Shown here: piece by piece, positions 45,292-54,747 of the stretch
Position numbering within the stretch: the stretch's first letter is position 1
How the letters are laid out: each line of letters begins with the position of its first letter
NCBI GenBank assembly: GCA_028714035.1
Contig: JAQTNA010000011.1
Location: 1 to 64,000, forward strand
From: Rhodocyclaceae bacterium
Lineage (GTDB): Bacteria; Pseudomonadota; Gammaproteobacteria; Burkholderiales; Rhodocyclaceae
Length of the DNA: 64,000 bases
Direction of reading: 5' to 3'
The notes under the pieces: model-generated
The model's input: the letters and a program-made list of their open reading frames with translations, nothing else
Databases searched by the model: none
Told to the model about the DNA's origin: nothing
Translations under genes and position numbers: made by a program

Positions 45292-46104
45292 TCAGCCGCC
45301 CTTGCCGTAGATGCGGCGGACGTTGTCGTAGTCCGCCTCCGTGGCCGACTCGAAGCCCGGCGCGTCGGCGGCTTCCAGCACGACCGACGCCCGCGGATCA
45401 TCCTTCATGGCCAAGAGCGCCCGGCGAATGGCCTCCGCCTGCTCCTTGGGCACCCGGGGATGAATCACGACGGGCAGATCGGCAAAGGCTGCGGAGACGA
45501 AGATCTCCCGGTAACGCAGATTGCGGCTCGCCGCATACTGGGTCAGGAAGCGGGAATTCACGGCCACCGCATCCACCTGGTGCGCCTGCAATTGGGCCAA
45601 CGCCCCCTCCTGATTACCGGCGAACACCGGCTGCACGTCAATCCGGAGCTGGCGCAGCTCGGCCATGGGGACGGCGTAAGCCACGAACGCCTCCCTGGAG
45701 GGAAAGGCCACGCGCTTGCCCTTCATATCCCTGAGTGAACGCGCCGGGCTGTCGGCCATGACCGCCACCACACCGTAGATGGGTTTCCCGGCCCAGCGGG
45801 CCAGCACCCGGTATATGCCGTCATATTCCTTGCGGAAATTATGGTTGGTAAACACCAGATCGAATTCGCCCCGCCCCATCATGCCGTCGGTTTCCTGAAC
45901 CGTAGCGCCCATGCGCAGCTGGAAACGCAGGCCCGTGACATCGGAAAGGTATTTCAGGATCGGGTTCCAGCGTTGCGCGGTCTTGGCCGGGCTCTGCTGA
46001 TTGAGCACACCGAAGGCCAGGGGCGGCCCGGCCTCGGCCGCGAAGCCGGCCGTTCCCCAGAACGCCACGCCCAGCAACAGGACGCTCAGTATTCGCTTCA
46101 CCAT
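45292..46104 (-). CDS. PhnD-like periplasmic binding protein
   Basis: A 270-residue substrate-binding protein of the phosphate/phosphite/phosphonate (PhnD) type. The N-terminal signal peptide ends near GTAGFAAEAG; SPAKTAQRWNPILKYLSD, DLVFTNHNFRKEYD and GVVAVMADSPARSLRDMKGK match the family fold. No ABC permease or ATPase accompanies it. Directly coupled to the hybrid kinase, it is best read as a sensor subunit. Ligand not predictable. Confidence 0.85.
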   Translation of the reverse strand: MVKRILSVLLLGVAFWGTAGFAAEAGPPLAFGVLNQQSPAKTAQRWNPILKYLSDVTGLRFQLRMGATVQETDGMMGRGEFDLVFTNHNFRKEYDGIYRVLARWAGKPIYGVVAVMADSPARSLRDMKGKRVAFPSREAFVAYAVPMAELRQLRIDVQPVFAGNQEGALAQLQAHQVDAVAVNSRFLTQYAASRNLRYREIFVSAAFADLPVVIHPRVPKEQAEAIRRALLAMKDDPRASVVLEAADAPGFESATEADYDNVRRIYGKGG

Positions 46105-46199
46105 GACAGATTCTTTTACCGGATTCGATTAGGGGGACGCACAGGACCAATTAGCGGCAGGGCCATGCCATCCTTGATGGTGAGCCGAAAATATTCCGC

Positions 46200-47009
46200 T
46201 CAATGGGCGATATCCCAAACCGAGGCTCCCGGTGCTTCCACCTTGGGCGCCGGGGAAGGCGCCGTACCCGCGGCCACCGGCGCGGCGCCAGGCGTACCCG
46301 GTTTCTCGCCGCCGGCCCCTTGAGCCTCGGGCACGACCGTGACGGAAACGGTCGTCGCCACGGACTCGGCACGGGCGGCCCGAATCAGTTGCGCGATCTC
46401 GGTATTGGCGCTGCCTTCCGCCAACTCCAGGGCTGTCTTGCCGTTTTTGTCCGCGATCTCGGTGTCGGCGTCGGCCTCCAGCAAGACCTTCACCGTTTCC
46501 AGGTGACCGTTTCTCGCCGCCAGCATCAGGGGGCTATGGCCATTGGGCGCCAGGGCATCCACGTCCGCCCCCTTTTCCAACAGGTATTGCACCACCGCCG
46601 TCCTGCCTTCAAACGCCGCATAGGCCAGCGGTGTCCATCCGGAGGATTCCAGGCTCGCACCCGCCGCCACCAGGCTTTGCACCGCCGACAACTGTCCCCG
46701 CAGGGAGGCCAAGAGGAGCGCCGTATCGCCCGCGCTGTTCTTCCGGTTGAGGCGGGCATGGCGGGCGATGAGCACGGCCATCACCTCCACGCGCCCGTCC
46801 CGCGCCGCGAGCATGAGCAGGGTGTTGCCTTCCCGATCCGACGTATCCGGGTCGGCCCCGAGATCCAGCAAGCGTTCCACGGTCGCCCGGTCGCCACGCT
46901 CGCTCGCCTGCATCAGGTCGTCGTAGGTGCCGGCATTGGAAATTCCGGGGGCCAGGCCGATCAGGCAGGCCACAAGCATGGGCGTGAAACGGCGAAAGAA
47001 ATTCCTCAT
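46200..47009 (-). CDS. Exported ankyrin-repeat protein
   Basis: A 269-residue protein. Signal peptide (PMLVACLIGLAPGISNA) precedes about six ankyrin repeats (residues ~35-210; for instance GNTLLMLAARDGRVEVMAVL), then a low-complexity Ala/Pro/Gly tail. Likely periplasmic protein-binding scaffold; partner unknown. Its start overlaps the end of tatD by 4 bp. Confidence 0.88.
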   Translation of the reverse strand: MRNFFRRFTPMLVACLIGLAPGISNAGTYDDLMQASERGDRATVERLLDLGADPDTSDREGNTLLMLAARDGRVEVMAVLIARHARLNRKNSAGDTALLLASLRGQLSAVQSLVAAGASLESSGWTPLAYAAFEGRTAVVQYLLEKGADVDALAPNGHSPLMLAARNGHLETVKVLLEADADTEIADKNGKTALELAEGSANTEIAQLIRAARAESVATTVSVTVVPEAQGAGGEKPGTPGAAPVAAGTAPSPAPKVEAPGASVWDIAH

Positions 47010-47797
47010 GCTGCCTCCATCCCGCTCGCCGGAAGGGCGCTCTTGAACAGCGAAAAGAAATTCGCCGTGGTCGCCTCGGCCACTTCTTCATAGGAGATGC
47101 CGCGCAGGCGGGCGATCTCTTCGGCCACATGGCGCACGAAGGCCGGTTCGTTGGTTCGCCCCCGGTGCGGCGCCGGAGCCAGGTAGGGGGCATCCGTCTC
47201 CACCAGCATCCGGGACAGCGGTACGGTCCGGGCGACAGCCTTCAGGTCCACCGCGTTCTTGAAGGTGACGATGCCGGAGAAGGAGATGAAGAAGCCCATG
47301 TCCAGGGCACGCTCCGCCACCGACAGGGACTCGGTGAAACAGTGCATCACGCCGCCCGCCTCCCCGGCGCCCTCTTCCATCATCACCCGCAGGGTGTCCT
47401 CGGCCGCCGCCCGGGTGTGGACGATGAGCGGCTTGCGGCAGGCCCGGGCCGCCCGGATATGGGTGCGAAAACGCTCGCGCTGCCATTCCAGGTCGCCTGT
47501 CAGCCGGAAATAGTCGAGCCCCGTCTCGCCGATGGCTACCACCCGCGGGTGGCCGGCCAGGGACAGCAGCTCTTCCACATCGGGTTCGTGACAATCCGTG
47601 TAGTCGGGATGCAAGCCGACGGAGGCAAACAACCGGGGGTGGGACTCGGCCAGGGCGCGCACCCGGGGAAAGTTTTCCAGGTCCACGCCCACGCACAGGG
47701 CATGACCGACGCCCTGTTCCGTCATGCGGGCGAGGAGGTCGGGCAAATGTTCGGCCAATCCCGGAAAATCCAGGTGGCAATGGGAATCAACCAGCAT
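47006..47797 (-). CDS. TatD-family metal-dependent hydrolase
   Basis: A 263-residue TIM-barrel hydrolase. Metal ligands: HCH at residues 6-8 (VDSHCHLD), the Glu in AIGETGLDY, later His residues in PLIVHTRAA and GVMHCFTES, and Asp in VETDAPY. TatD enzymes are DNases/exonucleases. It lies downstream of pilZ in a conserved tmk-holB-pilZ-tatD order. Confidence 0.92.
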   Translation of the reverse strand: MLVDSHCHLDFPGLAEHLPDLLARMTEQGVGHALCVGVDLENFPRVRALAESHPRLFASVGLHPDYTDCHEPDVEELLSLAGHPRVVAIGETGLDYFRLTGDLEWQRERFRTHIRAARACRKPLIVHTRAAAEDTLRVMMEEGAGEAGGVMHCFTESLSVAERALDMGFFISFSGIVTFKNAVDLKAVARTVPLSRMLVETDAPYLAPAPHRGRTNEPAFVRHVAEEIARLRGISYEEVAEATTANFFSLFKSALPASGMEAA

Positions 47798-47863
47798 GAG
47801 AGTATCGCAATGTTTCGGGGATGGAATTCAAACGCTCACCCGCCGGCCCCGGGTTCGGCCGGA

Positions 47864-48232
47864 TCAGAGCGTATGGGTGGGGCGGATCGAGTTGAGGTGG
47901 CCGGCCAGCACGCCTTCGATCTTGCGCTTGGCCGCCATGCCGCTCTCGTCGTTGCCGAAGTGCACCCCTATGCCCTGGGTCTTGTTGCCCTGGGAGTCGG
48001 CCGGAGTGACCCATACCACCTTGCCTGCGATGGGCAGCTTGCCCGGCTCGTCCATGAGGGAAAGCAGCATGAACACTTCGTCCCCCAGGGAATAGGCGCG
48101 GGCCGTGGGCACGAAGATGCCGCCATTCTTGAGGAAAGGCATATAGGCCGCGTAGAGGGCGGACTTGGAATTGATGTTGAGCGACAGAACACTCGGCCGT
48201 GCGATATTCTGAAGCTTGGTCGTATCGTTCAT
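47864..48232 (-). CDS. PilZ-domain protein
   Basis: A 122-residue PilZ protein (PSVLSLNINSKSALYAAY, GGIFVPTARAYSLGDEVFML, GKVVWVTPADSQGN, GIGVHFG). It lacks the RxxxR and DxSxxG motifs needed for cyclic di-GMP binding, like PilZ of type IV pilus biogenesis. Located in the holB-tatD interval as in many proteobacteria. Confidence 0.88.
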   Translation of the reverse strand: MNDTTKLQNIARPSVLSLNINSKSALYAAYMPFLKNGGIFVPTARAYSLGDEVFMLLSLMDEPGKLPIAGKVVWVTPADSQGNKTQGIGVHFGNDESGMAAKRKIEGVLAGHLNSIRPTHTL

Positions 48233-48260
48233 GGATCAAACGTCTCGTGGGTGCCGGAGT

Positions 48261-49457
48261 TCAGGCCGTGCCTTGAGCAAACACCCGCCCATACCGCAGC
48301 AACATGTCTTCAAGAAACAGCCGGGCATTGAGCGGGTGGCGCGCCACCGCCCGCGCGCGCTGCAAATCATTGTAGCAGGCAAAGAGCGCGGCCAAGGAGG
48401 ACTTTTGCGCCAGGGCCGAGAGCCCTTGCGCCTCATGCGGATGAAATATCGGCGGCGCGCCCGCGGCGACCCGGGCCAGGTCCAGCACCCATTTCTGCAG
48501 CCAGTCCACCAGAACCGGCATGTCCAGATCCGCCTCCACGCCCTTGACCTGTTTCTGCCAGCCTTCCAGTTCCCCGGCCAGCCGCACCATGTCCTGCCGC
48601 AGGGGATCGGCGACGGCAGCCAGAAAGCGCTTGCGCCGTTCCGGCAGCTTGCCTGCCGCCAGCTTCTGCGCCGCCAGGGGCATGCCTCCGGCCAGGGCCA
48701 GCAATTCGTCCGCCCCGGTCAATTTCTCCTGTCTCAGCCAGGCCCGCGCCGCCTCCAGCGTAGGCTTGCCGAAATGTAACTGGCGGCAGCGGCTCTTCAC
48801 CGTCGGCAACAACTGGTTCAGCTTGCCGCTTACCAGCAGGAAGAGGCTGCCGGCGATGGGTTCCTCCAGCAGCTTGAGCAAGCCATTGGCGGTATGCACG
48901 TTCATCGCTTCGGCCGGGCGCAGGATGACGATGCGCAAGCCCTGGCGGTGGGTTCCGACCACCATGAAGTCCGCCAGTTCCCGAACCTGGTCAATCCGGA
49001 TCTGGGTACTGCGCTTCTTCTTGTCGGCCTTCTCTTCGCCTGCCTCGCCCGAGCCGTCGCCCCCCGGCTCCGCCTCGGCCGGTTCGTCCTCGCTCTCCGG
49101 CTGAACCAGACGGAAATCCGGATGGTTGCCCAGGGCGAACCAATTGCACGCCTGGCACTCGCCACAGGCGAAGGCGCTACCCTGGGCCGTCTCGCAGAGA
49201 AGCCGCGCCGCCAGGGTTTCGGCGAAGAGCGACTTGCCGCTCCCTTCCGGTCCGTGCAGCAACAGGGCGTGCGGCAGGTGATCCAGGTCCGACAACAGCC
49301 GGTTCCAGATTTCCTTTTGCCAGGGGTAGAGGGGTTCATTTCCGTCAAAGTCGCGTAGCGACTCACGAAGCTCCCCTCGCCCCTTGAGGGAGAGGGGCTG
49401 GGGGTGAGGGGGTGACGCTCCGCGGCTTTCACTCATGGGGACGGGTCTTTCGATCAT
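48261..49457 (-). CDS. holB: DNA polymerase III delta' subunit HolB
   Basis: A 398-residue clamp-loader subunit. P-loop GPEGSGKS at about residues 69-76, zinc-binding Cys cluster (CETAQGSAFACGECQAC), and RIVILRPAEAMN, NGLLKLLEEP and SRCRQLHFG of the delta' family. An acidic, charged insert (ESEDEPAEAEPGG to KADKKKR, residues ~120-150) splits the AAA domain. The first ~35 residues, to RESLRDFDG, are translated from a GC-rich repeat (49345-49431); the natural protein probably begins nearer PLYPWQKEIW. Follows tmk on the same strand. Confidence 0.88.
   Translation of the reverse strand: MIERPVPMSESRGASPPHPQPLSLKGRGELRESLRDFDGNEPLYPWQKEIWNRLLSDLDHLPHALLLHGPEGSGKSLFAETLAARLLCETAQGSAFACGECQACNWFALGNHPDFRLVQPESEDEPAEAEPGGDGSGEAGEEKADKKKRSTQIRIDQVRELADFMVVGTHRQGLRIVILRPAEAMNVHTANGLLKLLEEPIAGSLFLLVSGKLNQLLPTVKSRCRQLHFGKPTLEAARAWLRQEKLTGADELLALAGGMPLAAQKLAAGKLPERRKRFLAAVADPLRQDMVRLAGELEGWQKQVKGVEADLDMPVLVDWLQKWVLDLARVAAGAPPIFHPHEAQGLSALAQKSSLAALFACYNDLQRARAVARHPLNARLFLEDMLLRYGRVFAQGTA
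49345..49431. repeat. GC-rich repeat copy within the holB N-terminus
   Basis: Minus strand: CCCCTCACCCCCAGCCCC-TCTCCC with hairpin CCCTCAAGGGGCGAGGGG, then GAGTCGCTACGCGACTTTG. Same plan as the copies at 61190 and 31195-31390; here it falls within codons ~9-38 of holB. Confidence 0.75.
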
Positions 49458-49469
49458 GAATGGTTGGCA

Positions 49470-50078
49470 TCACAGGTCGGCGACGATGCGTTCCAGCTGT
49501 ACTCGAACCTCTTCCGGAGCGCGCCCCGCGTCTATCAACCTGACCCGGCCCGGGTCCAGGGCGGCCCGCTCCAGATAGGCGGCGCGCACGGCGGCGAAGA
49601 ATTCCGCCGGTTCCCGCTCGAACCGGTCGGGGGCGTTGCCCGTGCCGGCGAGCCGCTGGGCCGCGATGGCCGGATCCAGATCGAAGACCAGGGTCAGATC
49701 CGGCTGGAACCCGCCATGCACCCACTCTTCCAGCGCCAGGAGCTTGTCCCGGGAGAGCCCCCGCCCCCCGCCCTGGTAGGCGTAGGTGGCGTCGGAGAAG
49801 CGGTCGGACACGACCCATTCGCCCCTTGCCAGGGCCGGCCGTATGAGCTTGTCCAGATGCTCGCGCCGGGCCGCGAACATGAGCAGGGCCTCCGTCTCCA
49901 GGTGCATGGGCTCGGAGAGCAGCAGCTCCCGCAATTTTTCTCCCAGGGGCGTGCCGCCCGGCTCCCGGGTCGCCACCACGGGGTGCCCCGCGGAACGCAG
50001 GAATGCCAGCAGCCAGGCGATATGGGTGCTCTTGCCCGCCCCGTCTATGCCCTCGAACGTGATGAACTTGCCGGCCAT
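49470..50078 (-). CDS. tmk: Thymidylate kinase Tmk
   Basis: A 202-residue dTMP kinase. P-loop [11 protein letters not shown] at residues 8-18, DR-motif [21 protein letters not shown] and the lid region [12 protein letters not shown]. Converts dTMP to dTDP. Stop codon lies 12 bp before holB; the gene starts right after mltG in a conserved block. Confidence 0.95.
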   Translation of the reverse strand: MAGKFITFEGIDGAGKSTHIAWLLAFLRSAGHPVVATREPGGTPLGEKLRELLLSEPMHLETEALLMFAARREHLDKLIRPALARGEWVVSDRFSDATYAYQGGGRGLSRDKLLALEEWVHGGFQPDLTLVFDLDPAIAAQRLAGTGNAPDRFEREPAEFFAAVRAAYLERAALDPGRVRLIDAGRAPEEVRVQLERIVADL

Positions 50079-50079
50079 G

Positions 50080-51075
50080 TTATTTTTTCCTTATGTAGCG
50101 GGCCACGGCCCGGTTATGGCTGTCCAGATCCGGCGAGAACTGGCTGCTACCGTCGCCCCGGGCGACGAAGTAGAGATAGGGCGTGCTATCGGGATGCAGC
50201 GCCGCGTGCAGGGCGGCCCTGCCCGGCAGGGCGATGGGACCGGGCGGCAGGCCGGGACGGGTATAGGTATTGAAGGCGGTGTCCCGCTGCAAGTCCCTCC
50301 TGTGCAGGTTGCCATCATATTTCTCCCCCAGCCCGTAGATCACCGTCGGATCGGTTTGCAACGGCATGGAGAGGCGCAGACGATTCGTAAACACCGAGGC
50401 CACCTTGCCCCGGTCCGCCGCCAGGCCGGTCTCCTTCTCCACGATCGAGGCCAAGATCAGGGCTTCGTAAGGGTTCCTGCACGGCGTTCCGGTATCCCGG
50501 GCCGCCCACTCCGCCTGCAAGTGACGCTGCATGGCCCGGTAGGCGCGGGCCAACACCTCCAGGTCGCTGCCATGCTTGGGGAAGAGATAGGTGTCCGGGA
50601 ACAGCAGCCCCTCCAGGAAGGGCTCAGACGCCCCCAGTTTTTGCAGGATTTCCTGGTCGGAGAGCGACTGGCTGTCGTGGCGCAAGTCCGGGTTGGCATC
50701 CAGGGCGGCCCGCACCTGGCGCAGGTTCCAGCCCTCGATCAGGCTCACGTCGCCCTGGCTGACATCGCCCCGGGTCAGCTTGGATAGCAGCGCCAGGGGC
50801 GTGAGACCGGCCTCGACCTCGTAGCTGCCGGCCTTGATCGCCCCCGCCTTGCCCAGGACTCGGGCCAGCAGGGTGAATTGCCAGGGCGAGAAACCGACGC
50901 CGGACTGGGCCAGGTTGCGGGAGACCTGGCGCAGCCCCAGTCCGGGTTCCAGGTTTACATCCAGGGGCGACGCGGAAAGCGATACGGGCGCGGTGGCAAA
51001 CCAGACGAGCCAGGCGGCCAGGCCCAGGCCGGCCATGGCGGCAAGAAGGAATAGGCGTTTCAGGAGTCGGAACAT
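50080..51075 (-). CDS. mltG: Endolytic murein transglycosylase MltG
   Basis: A 331-residue protein with an N-terminal transmembrane helix (residues ~5-27), a LysM-like segment and the YceG domain. The catalytic Glu is in [25 protein letters not shown] and [12 protein letters not shown] follow as in the family. It cleaves nascent glycan strands and sets their length. First gene of the minus-strand mltG-tmk-holB-pilZ-tatD block, divergent from ygfZ. Confidence 0.95.
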   Translation of the reverse strand: MFRLLKRLFLLAAMAGLGLAAWLVWFATAPVSLSASPLDVNLEPGLGLRQVSRNLAQSGVGFSPWQFTLLARVLGKAGAIKAGSYEVEAGLTPLALLSKLTRGDVSQGDVSLIEGWNLRQVRAALDANPDLRHDSQSLSDQEILQKLGASEPFLEGLLFPDTYLFPKHGSDLEVLARAYRAMQRHLQAEWAARDTGTPCRNPYEALILASIVEKETGLAADRGKVASVFTNRLRLSMPLQTDPTVIYGLGEKYDGNLHRRDLQRDTAFNTYTRPGLPPGPIALPGRAALHAALHPDSTPYLYFVARGDGSSQFSPDLDSHNRAVARYIRKK

Positions 51076-51105
51076 GAAAGTCGGCGCTGGAAGCGGCGGC
51101 GGGGC

Positions 51106-51136
51106 TTGAACCGGAGGCGGCAGGGCGCCATATAAT
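51106..51136 (+). promoter_or_regulatory. Sigma-70-like promoter of ygfZ
   Basis: TTGAAC (51106-51111) and a perfect TATAAT (51131-51136), 19 bp apart, between the divergent mltG and ygfZ genes; start codon follows 33 bp later. Confidence 0.6.
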
Positions 51137-51168
51137 AGCCGACTTCAACCCCTATCCGAGAGAACAAG

Positions 51169-52203
51169 ATGAACCCCGACTGGCTTGCCCTATTGCAGCA
51201 GAGCGGCGCCCAAATTGACGAACATGGCGCGGATGTGCAGGATTTCGGCAACCCCCTGGAGGAACTCCGGGCGGCGCGGGACGCAACCGTGATCGCGCCG
51301 CTCACCCACCTGGGCCTGATCCGGATAGCCGGCGACGATGCGGTGGACTACCTGCAGAATCTCACCAGCAACGACGTGAAGAAGCTGCCGGCCGACCAGG
51401 CGGAATTCAACAGCCTGAACAGCGCCAAGGGCCGCATGGTAGCCAGCCTGCTCACCTGGCGCGACGACAGCGATCTCATGCTCCTGCTTTCCCGGGATCT
51501 ACAGGCTCCGGTCCAGAAAAAACTGACGATGTACATCCTGCGCTCCAAGGTGAAGCTGACGGATGCCAGTGGCGAGCAACGCCTCCTGGGCCTGGCGGGC
51601 AGTCAGGCCGCAGCCCTGCTGGAGGGGGCCGGACTGCCGGTTCCCGCGGCCGACATGGGCATCACCCGCATGTCCGGTGGCAGCGTCATCCGCCTCTCGG
51701 CACAGCGCTTCATGCTGGTGGTAGACGCGGCGTCCACGCCGGCGCTCTGGCAGACCCTGTCGGCGGGGGCTCGCCCCGTGGGCACGGCAGCCTGGCGCTG
51801 GCTGGACATCCAGGCCGGCATCCCCCGGGTGAGCCTGCCCACCCAGGAGCAATTCGTGCCGCAGATGATCAATTTCGATGCCCTGGGCGGCCTCTCCTTC
51901 ACCAAGGGCTGCTATCCGGGGCAGGAAGTGGTGGCGCGCACCCGTTACCTGGGCAAGATCAAGCGCCGCATGTTCCTGGCCCATGCCGACATCTGCCCGC
52001 CCGCCGGGACCGCCCTCTTCGCCCCGTCCACCTTGGAGCAGGCCTGCGGCAACGTGGTGGATGCGGTGGCCGCGCCCGATGGCGGGTTTGATCTCCTGGC
52101 GGTGATCCAGATCCCCTGCGTCGAGGCCGGCGCCGTGCACCTGGGCGCCCTGGACGGTCCCACCGTGCAGATACGCACCCTGCCCTACTCGCTGCCGGAG
52201 TGA
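51169..52203 (+). CDS. ygfZ: Folate-binding Fe-S cluster repair protein YgfZ
   Basis: A 344-residue member of the GcvT-related YgfZ family, with the diagnostic KGCYPGQEVVARTRYLGK motif near residues 245-262, whose Cys is family-invariant. It supports maturation or repair of certain iron-sulfur enzymes in a folate-dependent manner. GAGAGAA precedes the ATG; a strong promoter lies upstream. Confidence 0.92.
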   Translation: MNPDWLALLQQSGAQIDEHGADVQDFGNPLEELRAARDATVIAPLTHLGLIRIAGDDAVDYLQNLTSNDVKKLPADQAEFNSLNSAKGRMVASLLTWRDDSDLMLLLSRDLQAPVQKKLTMYILRSKVKLTDASGEQRLLGLAGSQAAALLEGAGLPVPAADMGITRMSGGSVIRLSAQRFMLVVDAASTPALWQTLSAGARPVGTAAWRWLDIQAGIPRVSLPTQEQFVPQMINFDALGGLSFTKGCYPGQEVVARTRYLGKIKRRMFLAHADICPPAGTALFAPSTLEQACGNVVDAVAAPDGGFDLLAVIQIPCVEAGAVHLGALDGPTVQIRTLPYSLPE

Positions 52204-52303
52204 TCAGTTGTCAGGTGACAGTTGTCAGTTGTCAGAAAAATTTGCGCGCGCAAAGCGCGCGGTGACTGCACTGATAACTGACCACTGACCACTGACAACT
52301 GAT
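52204..52303. repeat. Heptamer inverted-repeat element 3
   Basis: Left arm TCAGTTG-TCAGGTG-ACAGTTG-TCAGTTG-TCAG, core GCGCGCGCAAAGCGCGCGGT, right arm ACTGATA-ACTGACC-ACTGACC-ACTGACA-ACTGATG. The last heptamer includes the ATG of the next gene. The core nearly equals that of element 1 (20405-20425) though the heptamer sequences differ. Confidence 0.8.
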
Positions 52304-53066
52304 GTGCCTCATCCTCCTCGCCTGGCGCGCCCACCCCGACTTCCCCCTGGTGGTGGCGGCCAACCGGGACGAGTTCTTCGCCCGGCCCACGGCCGCCGCC
52401 GATTTCTGGGCGGACCGGCCGGAGATACTCGCGGGGCGCGACCTGGAGGGTGGCGGCACCTGGCTGGGCATCAGCCGCGGCGGGCGTTTCGCCGGGCTTA
52501 CCAACTACCGCGATCCGGCAAGCCAGCGGCAGGGCACCCCCTCCCGCGGCGCCCTGGTGGCCGATTTCCTGGACGGCGCGTCGTCCCCCGCCGTTTACCA
52601 AACGCACCTGACCGACAGGGGCGCGGCCTACAACGGCTACAACCTGATCTTCGGCAACGGCGATGAGTTGTACTACCAGTCCAACCAGGGACCGGGCGGC
52701 CCCCTGCTCCCCGGCGTCTATGGCCTGTCCAACCATCTGCTGGACACACCCTGGCCCAAGGTGGCCCTGGGCAAGTCGCGCCTGGCCTCGGCCCTGTCCC
52801 GGCTGCCGGACGATGCCGGCCTGCTGCAACTCCTGCGGGACGACGCCCTGGCCGAGGACCACCTGCTGCCCCGCACCGGCGTCAGCCTGGATTGGGAGCG
52901 CCTCCTGTCCGCCGCCTTCGTCCGCTCTCCCAGCTACGGTACCCGCTCTTCCTCCGTGATCGTCGCCGACAAGGAAGGAAGAGTCGCCTTCGAGGAGGTG
53001 AGCTATGGCAAGGAAGGCGAGGAAACCGGGCGTGAACGGTTCAGGTTCTGGCAACGCCGGACCTGA
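52302..53066 (+). CDS. NRDE-family (TANGO2-like) protein
   Basis: A 254-residue protein of the NRDE/TANGO2 family: MCLILLAWRAHPDF with the N-terminal Cys2, then AANRDEFFARPT, the namesake motif. Such proteins are N-terminal nucleophile-like and linked in eukaryotes to haem and lipid handling; bacterial function is unknown. The start codon lies in the terminal heptamer of the repeat element. Confidence 0.9.
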   Translation: MCLILLAWRAHPDFPLVVAANRDEFFARPTAAADFWADRPEILAGRDLEGGGTWLGISRGGRFAGLTNYRDPASQRQGTPSRGALVADFLDGASSPAVYQTHLTDRGAAYNGYNLIFGNGDELYYQSNQGPGGPLLPGVYGLSNHLLDTPWPKVALGKSRLASALSRLPDDAGLLQLLRDDALAEDHLLPRTGVSLDWERLLSAAFVRSPSYGTRSSSVIVADKEGRVAFEEVSYGKEGEETGRERFRFWQRRT

Positions 53067-53068
53067 TT

Positions 53069-53227
53069 AGTGCCGATCTTCATCTGAATATATTTCAAGG
53101 CACTTCCAGCAATTCTGGTTCCCCGTGGGTCGGGCTTCAGCCCGACAGTAGCGGCTACGGTGCGCCTGTCGGACTGAAGCCCGACCCACAAGATCCCGCA
53201 ATTATTCCCTTGCTGAAGATCAGCACC
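53069..53227. repeat. MITE-like element with nested REP pair, copy 2
   Basis: Starts GTGCCGATCTTCATC and ends CTGAAGATCAGCACCG, giving a ~13 bp terminal inverted repeat (GTGCYGATCTTCA). Inside are GAATATATTTCAAGGCACTT and a REP pair (53128-53187). It matches 28809-28962 nearly throughout. Confidence 0.8.
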
Positions 53228-53250
53228 GATCAGGAGACCGGATGGCCCAG

Positions 53251-53732
53251 CTACGCCAGGATATCCACCAGGGTTCCCGCCGGCACGAGATCGAAGAGCT
53301 CCAGGATGTCCTGGTTCCTCATGCGTATGCAGCCGTGGGAACGGGGTTCGCCCATGGGTTCGGTATCGGCGGTGCCGTGGATATAGATGTAGCGACGCAT
53401 GGTATCCACCGACCCCAGGCGGTTGCGGCCCGGCTCACAACCGGAGAGCCAGAGTATGCGGGTGAGTATCCAGTCCTTGCCCGGGTGAGCCGATGCGAGT
53501 TGCGGCGACCAGATCTCGCCGGTGGGCCGGCGCCCCTTGAACACCGCTCCAAGCGGAGCCCCGGCACCGATACGAGCGCGGACCACGTGCCGTCCGCGCG
53601 GTGTCTGGAAACTACCGCTCGACTCGCCGCCGCCCTTGAGGGCGGTGGACACGGCATAACGCCGCAGCACCCGACCCTCCCCGTCCCGCAACTCCAGGCT
53701 CTGTTCGGACAGGGAGATGCGCAGGCTGACCA

Positions 53733-53733
<1 letters not shown>
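53251..53733 (-). CDS. L,D-transpeptidase (YkuD) domain protein
   Basis: A 160-residue YkuD domain: His119 in YIYIHGT, then SHGCIRMRN with catalytic Cys135. The family cross-links peptidoglycan or attaches lipoprotein. It starts at MVSLRISLSE, whose ATG overlaps the tadA stop by one base (TGATG); no signal peptide or membrane helix is visible in this or the longer frame, which is odd for a cell-wall enzyme. Confidence 0.85.
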
Positions 53734-54206
<473 letters not shown>

Positions 54207-54244
54207 TCAGGGCTGGCGACGAGCGGTGCGGAACACACCGGCTC

Positions 54245-54664
54245 TCAGTGAAGATCCTTTTTCAAGGGCACGGACAAGGGCAGCACCGGAATCCCTTCTT
54301 CCAGCAACTCGGCCGTATCCCCCAGGGTCGCCACGCCACGGATACTGCGCAGCGGCGCCTCCATGTAATGTATGCGCCGGGCCTCCTGGGCGAAAGCCTC
54401 GCCCACGTCCTCGCTGTCTTCCATGACCTGGCGCAGGCCCTCCAGCAGCCTTTCCAGGTCGCCGTCCTGCCCCACTTCGGATCGCGGCGCCTGGGCGCTC
54501 GCCCGACGCAGATGGGGACTGGACGGAGCGCGGGTGACGTGGTGATCGCCACAAACCGGACAGGTGACCTGTCCCTGGTCGGACTGGCGATCGAACGCTT
54601 CCCCGGATGCGAACCATCCTTCGAAAGTGTGCTTCTTGGCACAAGTCAGGTTATAGACGATCAT
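54245..54664 (-). CDS. DUF1178 family protein
   Basis: A 139-residue protein beginning MIVYNLTCAKKHTFEGWF, with CPVCG forming a likely zinc site with the first Cys, and an acidic helical C-terminus. Family function unknown. The in-frame extension to 54700 lacks support. It is the last gene left of the tRNA fragment. Confidence 0.88.
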   Translation of the reverse strand: MIVYNLTCAKKHTFEGWFASGEAFDRQSDQGQVTCPVCGDHHVTRAPSSPHLRRASAQAPRSEVGQDGDLERLLEGLRQVMEDSEDVGEAFAQEARRIHYMEAPLRSIRGVATLGDTAELLEEGIPVLPLSVPLKKDLH

Positions 54665-54706
54665 GGAAAAAGCTCGGTTCGCTAAGAAATGATTCGACAA
54701 TCTGCC

Positions 54707-54735
54707 TGGTGCCCGGAACCGGAATCGAACCGGTT
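54707..54735 (-). other. 3' fragment of a tRNA gene (probable attachment site)
   Basis: On the minus strand: T-arm ACCGG-TTCGATT-CCGGT, acceptor strand TCCGGGC, then ACCA. The 5' half expected upstream (GCCCGGA, D-arm, anticodon arm) is absent; instead AT-richer DNA follows. The acceptor TCCGGGC suits tRNA-Phe. This is what integration into a tRNA 3' end leaves at one junction. The intact gene should lie at the far end, beyond 64000, on the minus strand. Confidence 0.75.
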
Positions 54736-54747
54736 TAACTGGTATAT

